Assembly (NCBI GenBank): GCA_025200525.1
Contig: CM045758.1
Location: 167,984,261 to 168,048,260 of the forward strand
Direction of reading: 5' to 3'
Source of the DNA: Camellia lanceoleosa
Lineage: Eukaryota > Streptophyta > Magnoliopsida > Ericales > Theaceae
Length of the DNA: 64,000 nt
The position numbers and the translations under genes were made by a program. Under the pieces are notes generated by a model that was not told the DNA's origin, did not search any database, and saw only the letters and a list, made by a program, of their open reading frames with translations. Shown here piece by piece: positions 45,433-57,965 of the stretch; position 1 is the first letter of the stretch, and each line of letters begins with the position of its first letter.

Positions 45433-47503
45433 AGGGTGTAAATTTGCCCGTGAGTCTGCAGCCCACCCGAACCTTGCCTGCTGTTTGGGTGGACACTCAA
45501 ACCCAGACTCGAACCTAATCTGAGACCTTGAGACTAAGCCTGGATCATATGTTCTGGAGTCTGACCCGGCCCATAATTCGGTCATGAAATTTTTTTTCCT
45601 CGTACCCGGCCCGACCCACCTTCCCTCCCATGACTCCCTTCTCAACAGTCAAAAATTGAAAATTTCGAAATGGTCAAACACAATGCCCTATTTTTTTATT
45701 ATTATTATTATAAATTAACCTCTCCTCTCCAAAGTCCTATAAATATCACCTCTCTCTCTCTTTATTTTTCACAAACAAATCTCTCTATTAAACTCTCATT
45801 ATTTTTCAATTAATTTTGAAGTCTCATCTTTAAGTGATAATTGTAATTGTGCAAAAAAAAAATTTTATCATAAAAAGTTAATTTTTCTATTGCATTCGTC
45901 CGTTAATAACATTAATTATTTGAATTAATATTTATTAGTTACTCATTTTTTACGTTAATTATTTCTTAACATATATTACTTGTTATTATTTACTCATTAT
46001 TTTAATTAATTGTCAGTTGATATATATATTATTTTACTTACATTACTATGGATCCTAATATTCTTAATATTTATCTCGATGTTAATGCATATACATAACA
46101 TGAATCTGTTGATTTTCCTTTTACTGTACCTAATATCCTTCTTTCAACAACATCATCATCATCTAAGAGCACAACTAGTATTATTTGGGAGCAATTTGAA
46201 AGAGTATCTGTAAACAATCCTAATGGTACAACTATAATTAAAGTAAAATATAAATATTGTGCACATTTACTTAATATTGTATCTGTAAAGGATACTAGTC
46301 ATCAAAAAAGACATGCTAATAAACATTTACAAAGTCAACAATCTAATATTATAACTCAAATGCAATCAGGGGGTTTATGAACTAGTAATTTGTAAATATT
46401 TTCATGATCATATACATACACAAAATTATATAATTGATTATATTATTAAAAGAGAACAACTTTTTACTACTAATGCATGTCCCCATTTTTTAGAAATGAT
46501 TCATGGAGGTTTTGCACCGCAATATCAAGGTTTCAAAAAATACTACAAGAAATAGGATTTTAATGAAATTTGAGAATATTAAAAGTGAATTATTTGACAA
46601 TTTTAAAACTTTGAATGAAAGAGTTTGTTTAATATCTGACCTGTGATCAAATAATAGTTTATAATATCAATGTATCACTGCACATTTTATTGATAATGAT
46701 TGAAAATTAAATAAAAGAATCACTTCATTTAGATTAGTTGAACTTCCATACATTGGTGATTCACTTGGGATATGAATAAGAAATGTATTATATGAGTGGG
46801 TTTTACAAAATAAAATATTTACCATTAGTTGTGATAATGCAACATATTACAATTAGACTGTAGTGCATTTGAAATCAACTTTATAATTACTTGTTGAAGA
46901 TGATTTATTTCATATTCGTTGTTGTGCTCATATTTTAAATTTGATTATTAAAGAAGTTATATATGTATGTAAGATTTTTGTACTGATAATAAAAAATACG
47001 GTTATTATTATTATATCTTTTGCTAATTAAATTTCAGAATATAAGAAAATTTGTCAATAAGAAAGTATGTCATTTAACAAATTAATTTTAGATATAAACA
47101 GCAGATGGAATTCAACGTAAAATATATTAAAGAGAGCTTGTAAATAAAGAAAAGTAATAAATTTATTTTTTACAACAATATCAATAGGAGGAGTACTGAC
47201 TCTCACAGAACTTAATTGGCGCTAAGTAGTCTTATATAAAAATTACTAAATTTGTTTGATATTGCAACAAAATTATTTTCTTATATATATATATATATAT
47301 TTTTTTTTATTCACTATTTGTTTTACATATGTTAGCAAAAATAATAAAAATTTTCATAAAATACATGGGTAATGAATATTATAAAACCATTATTACTGCA
47401 ATGAAAGAAAAATTTGATAAATATTTTGATCAATTGCCTCTTCTTTTTGGTTTAACCATTGTAATTGATCCTAGGTGCAAAGAAATTGATTTACAAGAGA
47501 TTT

Positions 47504-48151
47504 TGTTAGGGAAAATCGATGAATCCCCACAAGTAAATCAATCAATGGGAATATAAACTAATGCGGAAAAATTAAATCAAAGGCAACACAAGAATTTTTA
47601 CGTGGTTCCCTCAATGTGAGGTACGTCCACGGGATCGAAATCCGATTCCACTATCAACCAAATAAATTCCAAACGATTACAAACGAGACACTAATGGTCT
47701 CACAAAATCACCCTTAGGTGAATTCCAAATAATCACAAATAAACAAGAGGAAAGACCTCACCAAATAGATGAACCAAAATCTTCAGAATCAGAGTTGAAG
47801 AAGACCCCAAATAACGAACCAAACACCAACCGAAGATGCTCCAAAAAACAAGCTTCAAAAAACCAAATTGAACCAATGTATGAAACTTCGGCACTGTTTC
47901 TCAAGTGTGTAAGCCGCCGCACCTTGCTTTTTTTGTTGTGTGTATTGGACCAAAAAAATAATGCCTCCAAATATATAAAATATAACATAATGAATCTAGG
48001 GTTTTGTAATCAAACCCTAATTGTATCCAAATTGGATTGGGCCTCCACAAATATAATATATAAAAATATATTATACTAAACCAAGCCAAATTAAAACTCT
48101 TTTTCCAAAACCAATTGGGTCCCACACTCCAATAAGGAGGTATACCCAACA
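47504..48151 (-). repeat. Copia 3' LTR
   Basis: 648 bp, TGTTAGGG...CCCAACA as written on the plus strand. It differs from the 5' LTR at about nine sites (for example ACGTGGTTCCC versus ACGTAGATCCC). Confidence 0.95.
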
Positions 48152-48165
48152 ATTCTCCCCCTACC
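48152..48165 (-). promoter_or_regulatory. Copia polypurine tract
   Basis: Minus strand GGTAGGGGGAGAAT immediately before the 3' LTR; the usual plus-strand DNA priming site of LTR retrotransposons. Confidence 0.8.
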
Positions 48166-48168
48166 GAC

Positions 48169-51100
48169 TTAGGTGGAGACATCAACCATACCCGCCAAAG
48201 TTCGACACTTTAAATGTTTGTCCCTCGACAAAGTCTTTGTCAACATATCTGAGATATTATCATCTATGTGAACCTTTTCGAGTTGTAACAATTTCGAATC
48301 TAACACATCACGATTCCAATGGTATCTCACATCAATGTGTTTCGATCTCGAATGAAAGGTAGAATTTTTACTCAAGTGAATAGCACTTTGACTATCACAA
48401 TAAAGCACATACCTTTCTTGCTTCAAACCCAACTCTTGCAAAAATTTCTTCAACCATAACTCTTCTTTGCAAGCTTCTGTAATAGCAATAAATTCAGCTT
48501 CGGTAGTTGAGAGAGCAACACATTTTTGTAATTTAGATTGCCATGCCACAGCTCCCCCTACAAAAGTCATCAAATACCCAAGTAGATTTCCTAGAATCAA
48601 CATCACCACCATGTCGAGAATCATGAACCCATCAAGCATCGGTTTACCATCCCCAAAACACAAACACACCTTCGAAGTCCCTCGAAGATATCTTAGAATC
48701 CATTTTACCGCTGCCCAATGTTCTTTACCCGGATTAGAGAGAAAACGACTCACTACACCAGCGGCGTGAGCAATATCCGGCCTTGTACAAACCATGGCGT
48801 ACATCAAAGAACCAACTGCTGAAGCATAAGGAACTTTCAACATCTCTTCTTTGTCTTTCTCACTTGTAGGACATTGATTCGAACTAAGTTTGAAGTGACA
48901 TGCAAGTGGACAACCAACCGGCTTTGCTTTATCCAGGTTGAACCTCTCAAGAACTTTCTCAATGTAGCTCTCTTGAGACAACCAAATCAGTCCCTCTTTG
49001 CGATCACGAACAATTTTCATACCAAGTATTTGCTTTGCCGGTCCCAAATCTTTTATAGCAAAAGATTTACTCAACTCCAATTTCAACCTGTTAATCATGG
49101 TAGAATCTTGACCCACAATTAACATGTCATCAATATAAAGCAAAAGAATAATAAATTTGCCATCCGAGAAATTTTTCACAAACACACAATGGTCCGCAGT
49201 GGTTTTAGAAAAACCATTATTCATCATGAAATAGTCAAATTTTTTGTACCATTGCCGTGGAGCTTGCTTGAGGCCATACAAACTTTTCTTCAATTTGCAA
49301 ACAAATTTCTCTTTCCTTTTCTCCACAAAACCTTATGGTTGTTCCATGTAAATTTTTTCTTCAAGATCACCGTGAAGAAATGCGGTCTTTACATCAAGTT
49401 GCTCAACTTCAAGGTTCATACTTGCAGCCATGCCAAGTACAACCCGAATAGAAGACATCTTCACAACCAGCGAGAAAATCTCGTCAAAGTCAATGCCTTT
49501 CTTTTGCCCAAAGCCTTTCACAACAAGGCGCGCTTTGTACCTCAGATTCTTTCTATCATTCTTCAATTTGAAAACCCACTTATTTTTCAGAATTTTCCTC
49601 CCTTTAGGCAACTTCACTAAATCATAAGTGTGATTTTCAAGTAAGGAATTCATCTCCTCTTCCATGGCCTTTTTCCAATCATCTTTCTTTGCATGCTCAA
49701 TTGCTTCTTGGTAGCTCTCAGGCTCCCCTTGATCAGAAATCAACACAAATTCATTGGGAGGATACTTTCTTGAAGGTTGTCGGTCCCTTGTAGATTTCCT
49801 CAACTCAAGTTGTGGTGACGGTACTTGAGTTGGATGCTCTTCCTCAATTTCTGGCTCAACTTCATTAGGATTAGCATCATCCTCCACATCTTCAATAGGT
49901 GGCTGCACATCTCTCCCATTTTCATCATCAACTGAAGATGAAGGAGATGGATCCATATCAATGAGATCATTAGTTTTTGGCTCTGGTTGATCACCTTTAC
50001 CAAAGTCTTCAATTGTTTGGTCTTCAAGAAACACAACATCACGGCTTCGAATGACTTTCTTGTCGACCGGATCCCATAATCTATACCCGAACTCATCACG
50101 CCGATAGCCAAGAAAAATACATTGTCTTGACTTACTATCAAGCTTGGACCTTTCATCCTTTGGAATGTGAACAAAAGCTCGGCAACCAAACACTCTCAAG
50201 TGCTCATAAGACACATCTTTGCCAGTCCAAACTCTTTCAGGAACATCACCATTCAAAGAATAGCAAGGAGATAAATTGATCAAGTCAACCGCTGTACTCA
50301 TTGCCTCACCCCAAAAGGATCTTGGCAATTTAGCTTGTGAAAGCAAACACCTTGTTCTTTCCACAATGGTGCGGTTCATCCTTTTGGCAACGCCATTTTG
50401 TTGAGGAGTCTTCTTAACTGTCTTTTGATGCCGAATACCTTGGCTGCGACAATACTCATCAAATGGCCCAATGTATTCACCACCATTGTCTGTTCGGATG
50501 CACTTCAATTTCTGTCATGTTTCTCTTTCAACCATGGCCTGAAAATGCTTAAATACTTCTAGAACTTGATCTTTAGTTTTTAGTAGATAAGCCCAGACTT
50601 TCCTTGAATAATCATCAATGAAAGTAACAAAATAAAGTGCACCACCATGTGTTCTAACTTTTAAAGGACCACAAACATCCGAATGAATTAACTCCAACAC
50701 ATTTTCTTTTCTAGAAGCAACATTTTTATGAAAAGAAACTCTATGTTGTTTACCCGCCAAACAATGAACACAAGTTTTAAGATGTGTACCTTTCAAACCG
50801 GGTAGAAGCTCTTTCTTGAACAATACTTGCAGCCCCTTTTCACTCATGTGGCCAAGCTGCTTGTGCCACAATTCAGTAGAAATATCATCTTCAAGTGCAT
50901 TGACAACACCTTTACAAATTTTTCCTTGCATCGAATAAAGTGTATGAGTCTTCTTGCACTTAGCCACCACCAAAGAACCTTTTGTGAGCTTCCATATTCC
51001 ATCACCAAATTTGTTGTTGAAACCTTCATCATCTAGCTTCCCAGTAGAGATCAAATTAAGACGAATGTCGGGAACATGCCTCACATCGTTAAGCAACAAT

Positions 51101-51369
51101 TTGCAGCCCAAATTTGTTTCCAAGCAAACATCACCCATACCAATAATCTTGGACAAACCTTCATTACCCATTCGAACAGAACCATAATCTCCTGCAGTGT
51201 AGGTAGTGAAGAAATCAACTCGAGAAGTCACATGAAAAGAAGCACCAGAATCAATCACCCAATGACTCTCTTGGCCCACAAAATTGATACAATCATCTTC
51301 ACAAACGACCATGATATCATCGATAATGCTTCTTGTGTGTGTCTTGCTTCTTATCCATACTTTTGTCAC
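48169..51369 (-). pseudogene. Copia pol: protease, integrase, RT, RNase H
   Basis: Three open blocks in one reading: 51369-50515, 50508-49333 and 49326-48169, separated by a TGA near 50513 and a TAA near 49331. Motifs in order: protease WVIDSGASFHVTS; integrase LWHKQLGHMSEKG with CVHCLAGK (HHCC), LIHSDVCGPL, FIDDYSRKVW and RTDNGGEY...QQNGVAKRMNRT (DDE core); RT NKWVFKLK, LDVKTAFLHGDLEE, and LLLYIDDMLIVG with the catalytic YIDD; RNase H LSTTEAEFIAITEACKE, YCDSQSAIHLSKN and SRSKHIDVRYHW. A short frame disturbance near 48590-48640 replaces the conserved DSDWAGD-type stretch. Start chosen at the first block that leads into the protease; in intact elements gag and pol are one frame. Confidence 0.9.
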
Positions 51370-52149
51370 GCCTTTTCTCTTTATTCTTGAGCTTTCGGCA
51401 TTCTCGCTTCATGTGCCCTTTCTCATGGCAATAATAACACTCAACGTCTTTCTTTGAAAAAGAACTATCTCTTGACTTGTCACGGCTTTGATCACGACCA
51501 TGAGGAATCTTACTCCTCCCCCTTGTTTTACTTCGGCCTCTCACAACAAATGTTTCCGAATGAGAGGTACCGGCTGATTTTCTTCTAGTTTCTTCATTCA
51601 ACAAGCTACTAGTAACTTGACCCATAGTGACAACTCCATCGGGCGCCGAATTACTAACTGTCACAACCAAAGTCTCCCTACTTTCGGGTAAGGGACCAAG
51701 GAGCATCAAAGCCCGCCACTCATCATCCAAAATAATTTTCATAGAAGCAAGTTGGTTAACAATACTCTTTATTTCATTCAGATGTTCCGGAATAGGGCTG
51801 CCATCTTTATATTTTAAATTAACCAACTTACGAAACAGAAAGGCTTTATTTGTGGCTGATTTTCTATCATAAAGACTCTCTAATTTTTCCATAAATCATG
51901 TGTGAAGTTTCAATAGCAACATGATGAAACACCTTATCATCAATCCATTGACGGATAACACCAACGCTTTCGATTAAGCCCCTTCCACTCATCATCTTTC
52001 ATATCAGTAGGTTTGCCACTATCACCCTCAATGGGTCCATACAAGTCTTTACAAAATAATAGGTCCTCCATTTTAGTTTTCCAAGTTACCCAATTGCTTC
52101 CATTGAAGCTAGACATACGACCCACATTCCCCTCCATTGATTTACACAA
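51317..52149 (-). pseudogene. Copia gag with zinc knuckle
   Basis: Begins near MEGNVGRMSSFNGSNWVTW (52137) and frameshifts around 51895-51940. It continues LESLYDRKSATNKAFLFRKL and LNEIKSIVNQLASMKIILDD, then a basic RGRSKTRGRSK stretch and the zinc knuckle CYYCHEKGHMKREC (CX2CX4HX4C). It overlaps the start of the pol block by about 50 bp in another frame, implying a second frameshift. Confidence 0.85.
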
Positions 52150-52172
52150 ATAAATAAATCCAAATAAACTTG

Positions 52173-52184
52173 GCTCTGATACCA
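52173..52184 (-). promoter_or_regulatory. Copia primer binding site (tRNA-iMet)
   Basis: Minus strand TGGTATCAGAGC, two bases after the 5' LTR end, complementary to the 3' end of initiator-methionine tRNA. Confidence 0.85.
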
Positions 52185-52186
52185 GT

Positions 52187-52835
52187 TGTTAGGGAAAATC
52201 GATGAATCCCCACAAGTAAATCAATCATTGGGAATATAAACTAATGCGGAAAAATTAAATCAAAGGCAACACAAGAATTTTTACGTAGATCCCTCAATGT
52301 GAGGTACGTCCACGGGATCGAAATCCGATTCCACTATCAACCAAATAAATTCCAAACGATTACAAACGAGACACTAATGGTCTCACAAAACCACCCTTAG
52401 GTGAATTCCAAATAATCACAAATAAACAAGAGGAAAGACCTCACCAAATAGATGAACCAAAATCTTCAGAATCAGAGTTGAAGAAGACCCCAAATAACGA
52501 ACCAAACACCAACCGAAGATGCTCCAAAAAACAAGCTTCAAAAAACCAAATTGAACCAATGTATGAAACTTCGGCACTGTTTTCCAAGTGTGTAAGCCGC
52601 TGCACCTTGCTTTTTTTGTTGTGTGTATTGGACCAAAAAAACAATGCCTCCAAATATATAAAATATAACATAATGAATCTAGGGTTTTGTAATCAAACCC
52701 TAATTGTATCCAAATTGGATTGGGCCTCCACAAATATAATATATAAAAATATATTATACTAAACCAAGCCAAATTAAAACTCTTTTTCCAAAACCAATTG
52801 GGTTCCACACTCCAATAAGGAGGTATACCCAACAG
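52187..52835 (-). repeat. Copia 5' LTR
   Basis: 649 bp, the upstream LTR for the minus-strand element. As in the other LTR, AT-rich sequence (ATATAATATATTT on the coding strand near 52740) may hold the TATA box. Confidence 0.95.
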
Positions 52836-54051
52836 ATTTTAGATCATATTTTTGCTGATCAAGAATAACTTTCCCCTATTATGAAAACATGCAAAAAATT
52901 ATTTGAAGAATATAAAGAAGCTGTATCTACAAATACACATAGACACCCTACACTAGTCTTATCTCGAGGTGGAAAATTAAGAATTTTTTTAGTAATAAAA
53001 AGTAGAAGAATATTTCAATAGACAACCATATATAGTTATGAATTACAACGTTATTTGGATAGTCTACCAGTGGATGATTGCAATGATTTTGACTTTTTGG
53101 ATTAGTAGAAACAAAATGAAACTATGTAGCCTGTACTTTCATAGATGGCTCGTGATGTACTACAGTTGTTTCTGAAATAGTTTTTAGTGTAAGTGGACAG
53201 GTGTTGAGCGACTACCGCAACATACTTTCACCCTAAATGGTTAAGGCACTTACGAAATCGAGAGATCATATACATGTGCTTATGAGAAGAAGAATTATAG
53301 TGAAAATAAAAGAATTTAAAGCGATTTGGATGATATATCATCGGGTAACGCAAGTGAATTGTCTGCCTTATCTGATGATTGATCAACAATTTTTTTTTTC
53401 CACTATTTCATTTCGTAATATTTTCAATAGATTATTGAAGTGGAGTATAATACAAATAATTGGTAGGTTAGTAGGTGCCAACTTAGTCGAGATGTACTTA
53501 ACCTATAGTGATGTAATTTCTCTACCATCATTAATAATATATATCTATTTTATTTAATGATATAATATTTTATTTTATTTTGAAATAAAAATTATTTATT
53601 AAATGTTATCTATTTAATTTAATGATTGTAATATTTCTTTTCATTTTAATATATATAAAATTCTTCATTTCAAAAGAAGAATAACTTTATACTTTTTTTA
53701 GTCATAACTAAGAAAATATAAGTCATACATAATTTACCACCACATGAAATATAACTAAATATCTCGTTAATTTTAACTAAAAATACTCTAATATAAATTT
53801 TCTTTTTTCTTTTATCCCTCATAAATAATCTATATATATATATATAATATATCTATCATTTATTTTTTGCAAAAAAAAAAAGGCCCATCGACCTGGCCTG
53901 CGGCATTATTTTGAGTGAGCTTGGGCCTAAATTTTCAGCCTGTGGCCTAGTCCAACCCATCCCGAAATTTGATAAGAGCCTGCGAGATCCGAAGGTGGTC
54001 CGGTCCGGTCCGATCCGGTCCGGTCCGGCCAAAATTACACCCTAGGCACCA

Positions 54052-56865
54052 TGAATGTTTCTGCAAGTCTCAATTTGTATTCATAATATATCCCACCACA
54101 TCACAAACATAATACCCAAATATTATATAGGTTACAAATTACAACGGTGATATACAAATATAATTTATGGACATAAATTTTATAGAATGATATGATGTCA
54201 TGTGATTTTTTAATTTATAATAAATCTATCATTATTTTCATAAATTTACAAATAACACTGTCATATTATTTTTTATTTTAAATTTTGTGTAACAACTTTG
54301 TAAACATTTCATTTTTGTGTAATTTATGTTGGAGTAATGCTAGAGACTCCAAATTTTCTACCAAACCTCTCACATGGGTGTGAGACCCACACACATGTGG
54401 GTTTTTGTGAGTTCCATACCCATGTGAGAGGTTTGGTAAAAAATTTAGTACATTATTTGGGGTCCATAGCATTTTCCTTTATGTTGTCCCTGATTTGATA
54501 TTGGAATTAAGAAAGAGCAGTACTTGGTATTCCAAATAAATTATTAAATATTCTACACAATACTCACAATATTTGAAATTTCTATCACAGTTTATTAATA
54601 AATCAGTTGGGTTGTTTCCAGGACCTATGACTCTTATTATTAAAATTTTTACAGTGAGTGACAGGATGACTATTGAAAAATTGAAATGTAATGGTAAGAA
54701 AATAAAGTGAATTCAAGTGAAAGTTTAAAAGGGAAAAGCGTAATTTACCTTTAAGATTATTATTTACTTTTTACTACTAGTATTTTTAACAACTATTTCA
54801 TATTTTACCCTCTTTTATTTTTGTATGTTTTTTTGCACAACGATGTTAGCGGGCCTCTTTATGGTAGAATTGTACATTGAATGAAATTTGTTTTAATTCA
54901 ATATAATTTAAGTTTGTTAAAAAATCTTAAAAAAATGAACTTGCCAAGTTTCTAGAACTTTTTGCTATGACAGCATAAAAAATACTGGCATTCTTGAATG
55001 ATCATGTCTAAGAAATGGGTGAGTAATGAGGTAGAGGATGTGCAGTTTGGTTATTATTTTATTAGTAAAAAGAATATATGGTTCATAAATTAATTAATTG
55101 TGAGAGTCGAATAAAAATAAATCTAAAATAGCAAATAAGTACATTTTTAATAGGCCAAATGAGGTCAAAACGCACTGGACTTGGGATTATTGCCGAATAG
55201 ATACAAAAAGCAAGATAAGGAGCGCGCGAGTTAAGGGTATCTGAACTCCATATCTGAGCTGAGTACGTCAAATAAGTCAGCGAGATCACGTTGGGTGGAC
55301 CTAGGCTATGTCCATTTCTAAATAATATAATTGGAAAATGAACCCTGACAAAGTGATAATAAAGGCCTAAGCTACGAGAAAAATATATTAAGAAAAATGA
55401 CTCCATAAAAAAAGGAGAAAGTTGGAGAGAGAGGTATGTTTCACAAAACTTGCACTTAAAGAAATAAAGCATTCTTCATAAAAAAAGATGACTTACTCGT
55501 TGAAGTGCTAATTCCGACACTACCAATCAAAAATGTTTCTATTTAAGGTGACGTCTCAAGAATCTCTGGAGAGTGTCTGAATTAAAAGGGTATTCCAAAA
55601 CTACCACCTCACATTAATAAATCTTAATATTTAGTTCCATTGGTTGATTTGTGCAATCTGCCCAATTAAAAATCGCATCTCTTATGTGGACCTGGAACCT
55701 CTAAAATGAAAGGAAAAAAAAAAAAACCCAAGTTCCAAGTTTGTATATCAATTCAGTTGACTGCAAATAAAATTTTTTTAAAAAAACTTTATTAATAGGA
55801 AAAGTCTCCAGTTTATTAAATGGATTGAAGATACGTAATCACATTATTTTATTAATTTTATATTGAAAATAAATAATAAATATAATTTTAAAAATAAGAC
55901 ATTTATTTTTTTAATGCAAATATAATGAAATTATTTGAAAATGATTATACGATCAATTTGATATTTTTTTAATGAATAATTTAAATACTTATGAAAAAAT
56001 ATGTCAAATTATTATAATCATATCCATACACAAATTTGTCAATTGAATGGTGACAAATAGGACTGTGTAAAATATCGTGGAATTCGCTAAAATCATATTG
56101 ATCTGTGTCAATCCGTACTGTTTTATCCGCTAACCGCGGATTGAATTTTAAAATTCATAATCTGCTTTGAACCCACTCTGTTTTACTATAGTTAATACAT
56201 ATATATTTTTAACCTCTAATAAAAAATCAAAGTAAAAATGAGTGAGAGAGATTTAAGATGTGAAATTTATTACAAATTAGTAATCATATATATGAAAAAT
56301 ATTATGCAAATAAGTTTTATATATTATACAAATACTTGATAATTAGTTAAAATATTCTTCAATCCGCCAATCAGTCCAAAACTGCCCAAACCACGATCTT
56401 CTAATTCATCAATCTGCCATTTAATTTATAATTTTACTCTCAACCACACCGGATAGATATGTAGTGATAAATTTTCTCCTATTCACATCAGCTATTTAAT
56501 AAATAAATAAAAAGTTCGGCTACCAAGTGGTCAAGCACTTTCTTAGCAAACATAGTAATATAAAATGTATTTAATAAGTTCTAAATTACAAATCTGAAAA
56601 AAATGGTTCTAAATTAATTACATTGTAATTAATGATTATGAATTTTTTTCAGAAAAAATTAGTTTAACATCTCTATCCAACTTTTAATAATAAAAAAAGT
56701 CTACAATATTTTTTTTTTTTTGTAACTTAAGGTCCCTCCGCATCATGCAATACCACACTTATCACTGTCACCAGTGCCGAAGATTGGAAAGAGAAAGAGA
56801 GACAACAACAATAAAGTGAAACAACTAAGAGAGGGAGATGCCCATCGAATAGGCTCTCTCGTGCT
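54052..56865. other. Intergenic AT-rich DNA
   Basis: No gene recognised. Contains the hairpin MITE at 54331-54473. The stretch 55140-55470 is less AT-rich but has no recognisable domain. (A)n/(T)n runs follow. GA-rich sequence at 56780-56865 is probably the 5' leader of the exon at 56866. Confidence 0.5.
54331..54473. mobile_element. Hairpin MITE (long terminal inverted repeat)
   Basis: A perfect 20-bp inverted repeat (TACCAAACCTCTCACATGGG at 54359-54378, complement at 54419-54438) lies within longer imperfect arms running from GGAGTAATGCTAGAGACTCC to GGGGTCCATAGCATTTTCC. The same opening (GAGTAGTGCTAGAGAG) occurs at 42724. No clear target duplication. Confidence 0.6.
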
Positions 56866-57138
56866 ATGGTGGTTCAGGTGAACAAACCAGGTTCTCTCAG
56901 TGGCACTAGTGGTGGAGTTGGTGACCTCTATCGCAACTACTTAGAGAAGGCCAAGACCTTGATTTGTGCTCTCAATCTTCTCTCTCGCAACCACCCTCTC
57001 CCCCAAGACGTCTTCGATTCGGTCTCCTCCATCTATTTTAGTGGCAGCAACATTGACAGCGGAGACACCGCGGAAGGCATCGTCGTCAACGATGATAATA
57101 ATGGTGTTGGTGGATCAGATGTCAATGTTGTTGAGAAG
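56866..57138 (+). CDS. First exon of an unidentified host gene
   Basis: ATG at 56866 follows a GA-rich leader and opens MVVQVNKPGSLSGTSGGVGD, then LYRNYLEKAKTLICALNLLS and NHPLPQDVFDSVSSIYFSGS, then an acidic glycine/asparagine stretch ending VNVVEK. A good donor (GAGAAG|GTATCG) ends the exon at 57138. Base composition and codon choice look like a real plant exon, in contrast to the flanks. The helix LYRNYLEKAKTLICALNLLS may be a protein-interaction segment. I do not recognise the family. No downstream exon is visible before the LTR at 57966, so the rest must be beyond the window or lost. Confidence 0.6.
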
Positions 57139-57965
57139 GTATCGATGAGATATACTCATCTTTGAATTTGAGTTTTCTTGGAATTTGGATCAATTTTGTA
57201 GTTGTGATTCCAAAATCTAGGGTTATTTGTTGTTTTAAATTTTGGATTTTGGTTTTTTCTTGCTGTGTTTGATGGGTTTTCATTTTATTTTTTTTTACTT
57301 TGCACTGATTCAAAATTTTTGTCCTAAAAAATATAATTTAGGAGTAGAGATTTTATTTTGTTTCTTTTCTCCTAGAATGCACATAGAGATATCTAGGAAG
57401 AAAATTCAACAAGTTGTTTTCAGTTTAGAGGTGGAGCCTCAACTCTTCCATGGATTTTTGATTTTGTTGTTATTGCTAAAACCTTTAATTTGAAAAAATT
57501 CTTTCTTTTATCTCATCATTATCGTTGATAAAATCGCGATATATAATGTTAATGAATATTTGTATATGCAAAATTTGATGTGTACACTGGAAGCAAGATC
57601 GCTTCGATCGATATTGGTGCATTTGTTGTCCAAATGTTTTACAGCTTAGAGAAAATTGGTCAAAATAGTGGTTGTTCAATTTTCTCTGATTTGATAAAAA
57701 ACATTGAGAAAATTGTGAACAAATCACAAGGGGAGTGTGTGATTTGGCCAAAGAAAATCAACATGAGAAGGAGAAAAAAACAAAACAAAACAAAACAAAT
57801 TTCTCTGACCATTACACAGAGAAATTTATCCTAAAGAAAATCAATAGGCACAAGGGGAATTCTAGAGAAATTTCATATTTTAAGGAGATATCTTAATACC
57901 AGAGAAATTAAAGAGAAAATTAACATGCCAGAGAAATTTTATTTTTACAAATTTCTCTAACTATC
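57139..57965 (+). other. Presumed intron 1 up to the LTR insertion
   Basis: T-rich, intron-like sequence. From 57640 to 57955 the word (C)AGAGAAATT(T) or its complement AATTTCTCT recurs about nine times, so part of this may be another repeat. The stretch ends CTATC at 57965, where a family-1 LTR begins. Confidence 0.4.

Larger units (their letters stand above)
47504..52835 (-). mobile_element. Near-complete Tnt1-like copia retrotransposon
   Basis: LTRs at 47504-48151 and 52187-52835 differ by about nine substitutions by eye. Perfect 5-bp duplications GATTT lie at 47499-47503 and 52836-52840. Gene order on the minus strand is gag, protease, integrase, RT, RNase H, the copia order. A primer site and polypurine tract are present at the right places. 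Only a few stops and frameshifts interrupt the polyprotein, so the insertion is recent but this copy is not autonomous as read. It split a hAT transposase that was already in place. Confidence 0.95.
46048..53330 (+). pseudogene. hAT (Ac-like) transposase pseudogene
   Basis: The ATG at 46048 begins a decayed reading. A BED zinc finger is visible (IIWEQFERVSVNNPNG, then YKYCAHLL and HQKRHANKH); its first cysteine is tyrosine. Then HFLEMIHGGFAPQYQ, ISCDNATYYN (the DNATxN motif), and FHIRCCAHILNLIIKE. The reading KEIDLQEIL stops at 47503 where copia inserted and continues in frame after 52840 with the usual acidic and FEEYK words. The C-terminal dimerisation region follows (YELQRYLDSLPVDDCNDFDF, MARDVLQLFL). 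More than ten stops and several frameshifts make it non-functional. Confidence 0.85.
45433..54043 (+). mobile_element. hAT transposon, dead, split by a copia element
   Basis: Left end AGGGTGTAAATTTGCCCG at 45433; right end, in reverse complement, AGGGTGTAATTTTGGCCG at 54043. Flanking 8-bp sequences TGGCACCA (45425-45432) and AGGCACCA (54044-54051) differ at one base; an 8-bp duplication is the hAT signature. Subtracting the copia insertion and its 5-bp duplication leaves about 3.27 kb, a normal autonomous hAT size. The right end is rich in GGTCCG units (53996-54030). Confidence 0.8.

Noticed and set aside
47758..48185. Open frames in the copia LTRs (also 52416-52832)
   Set aside because: They are duplicated because the LTRs are duplicated; no known protein.
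57580..57834. 84-codon plus-strand reading as exon 2 of the 56866 gene
   Set aside because: No acceptor/donor pair in phase, ends in lysine-rich low-complexity repeats (AAACAAAACAAAAC); looks like intron.
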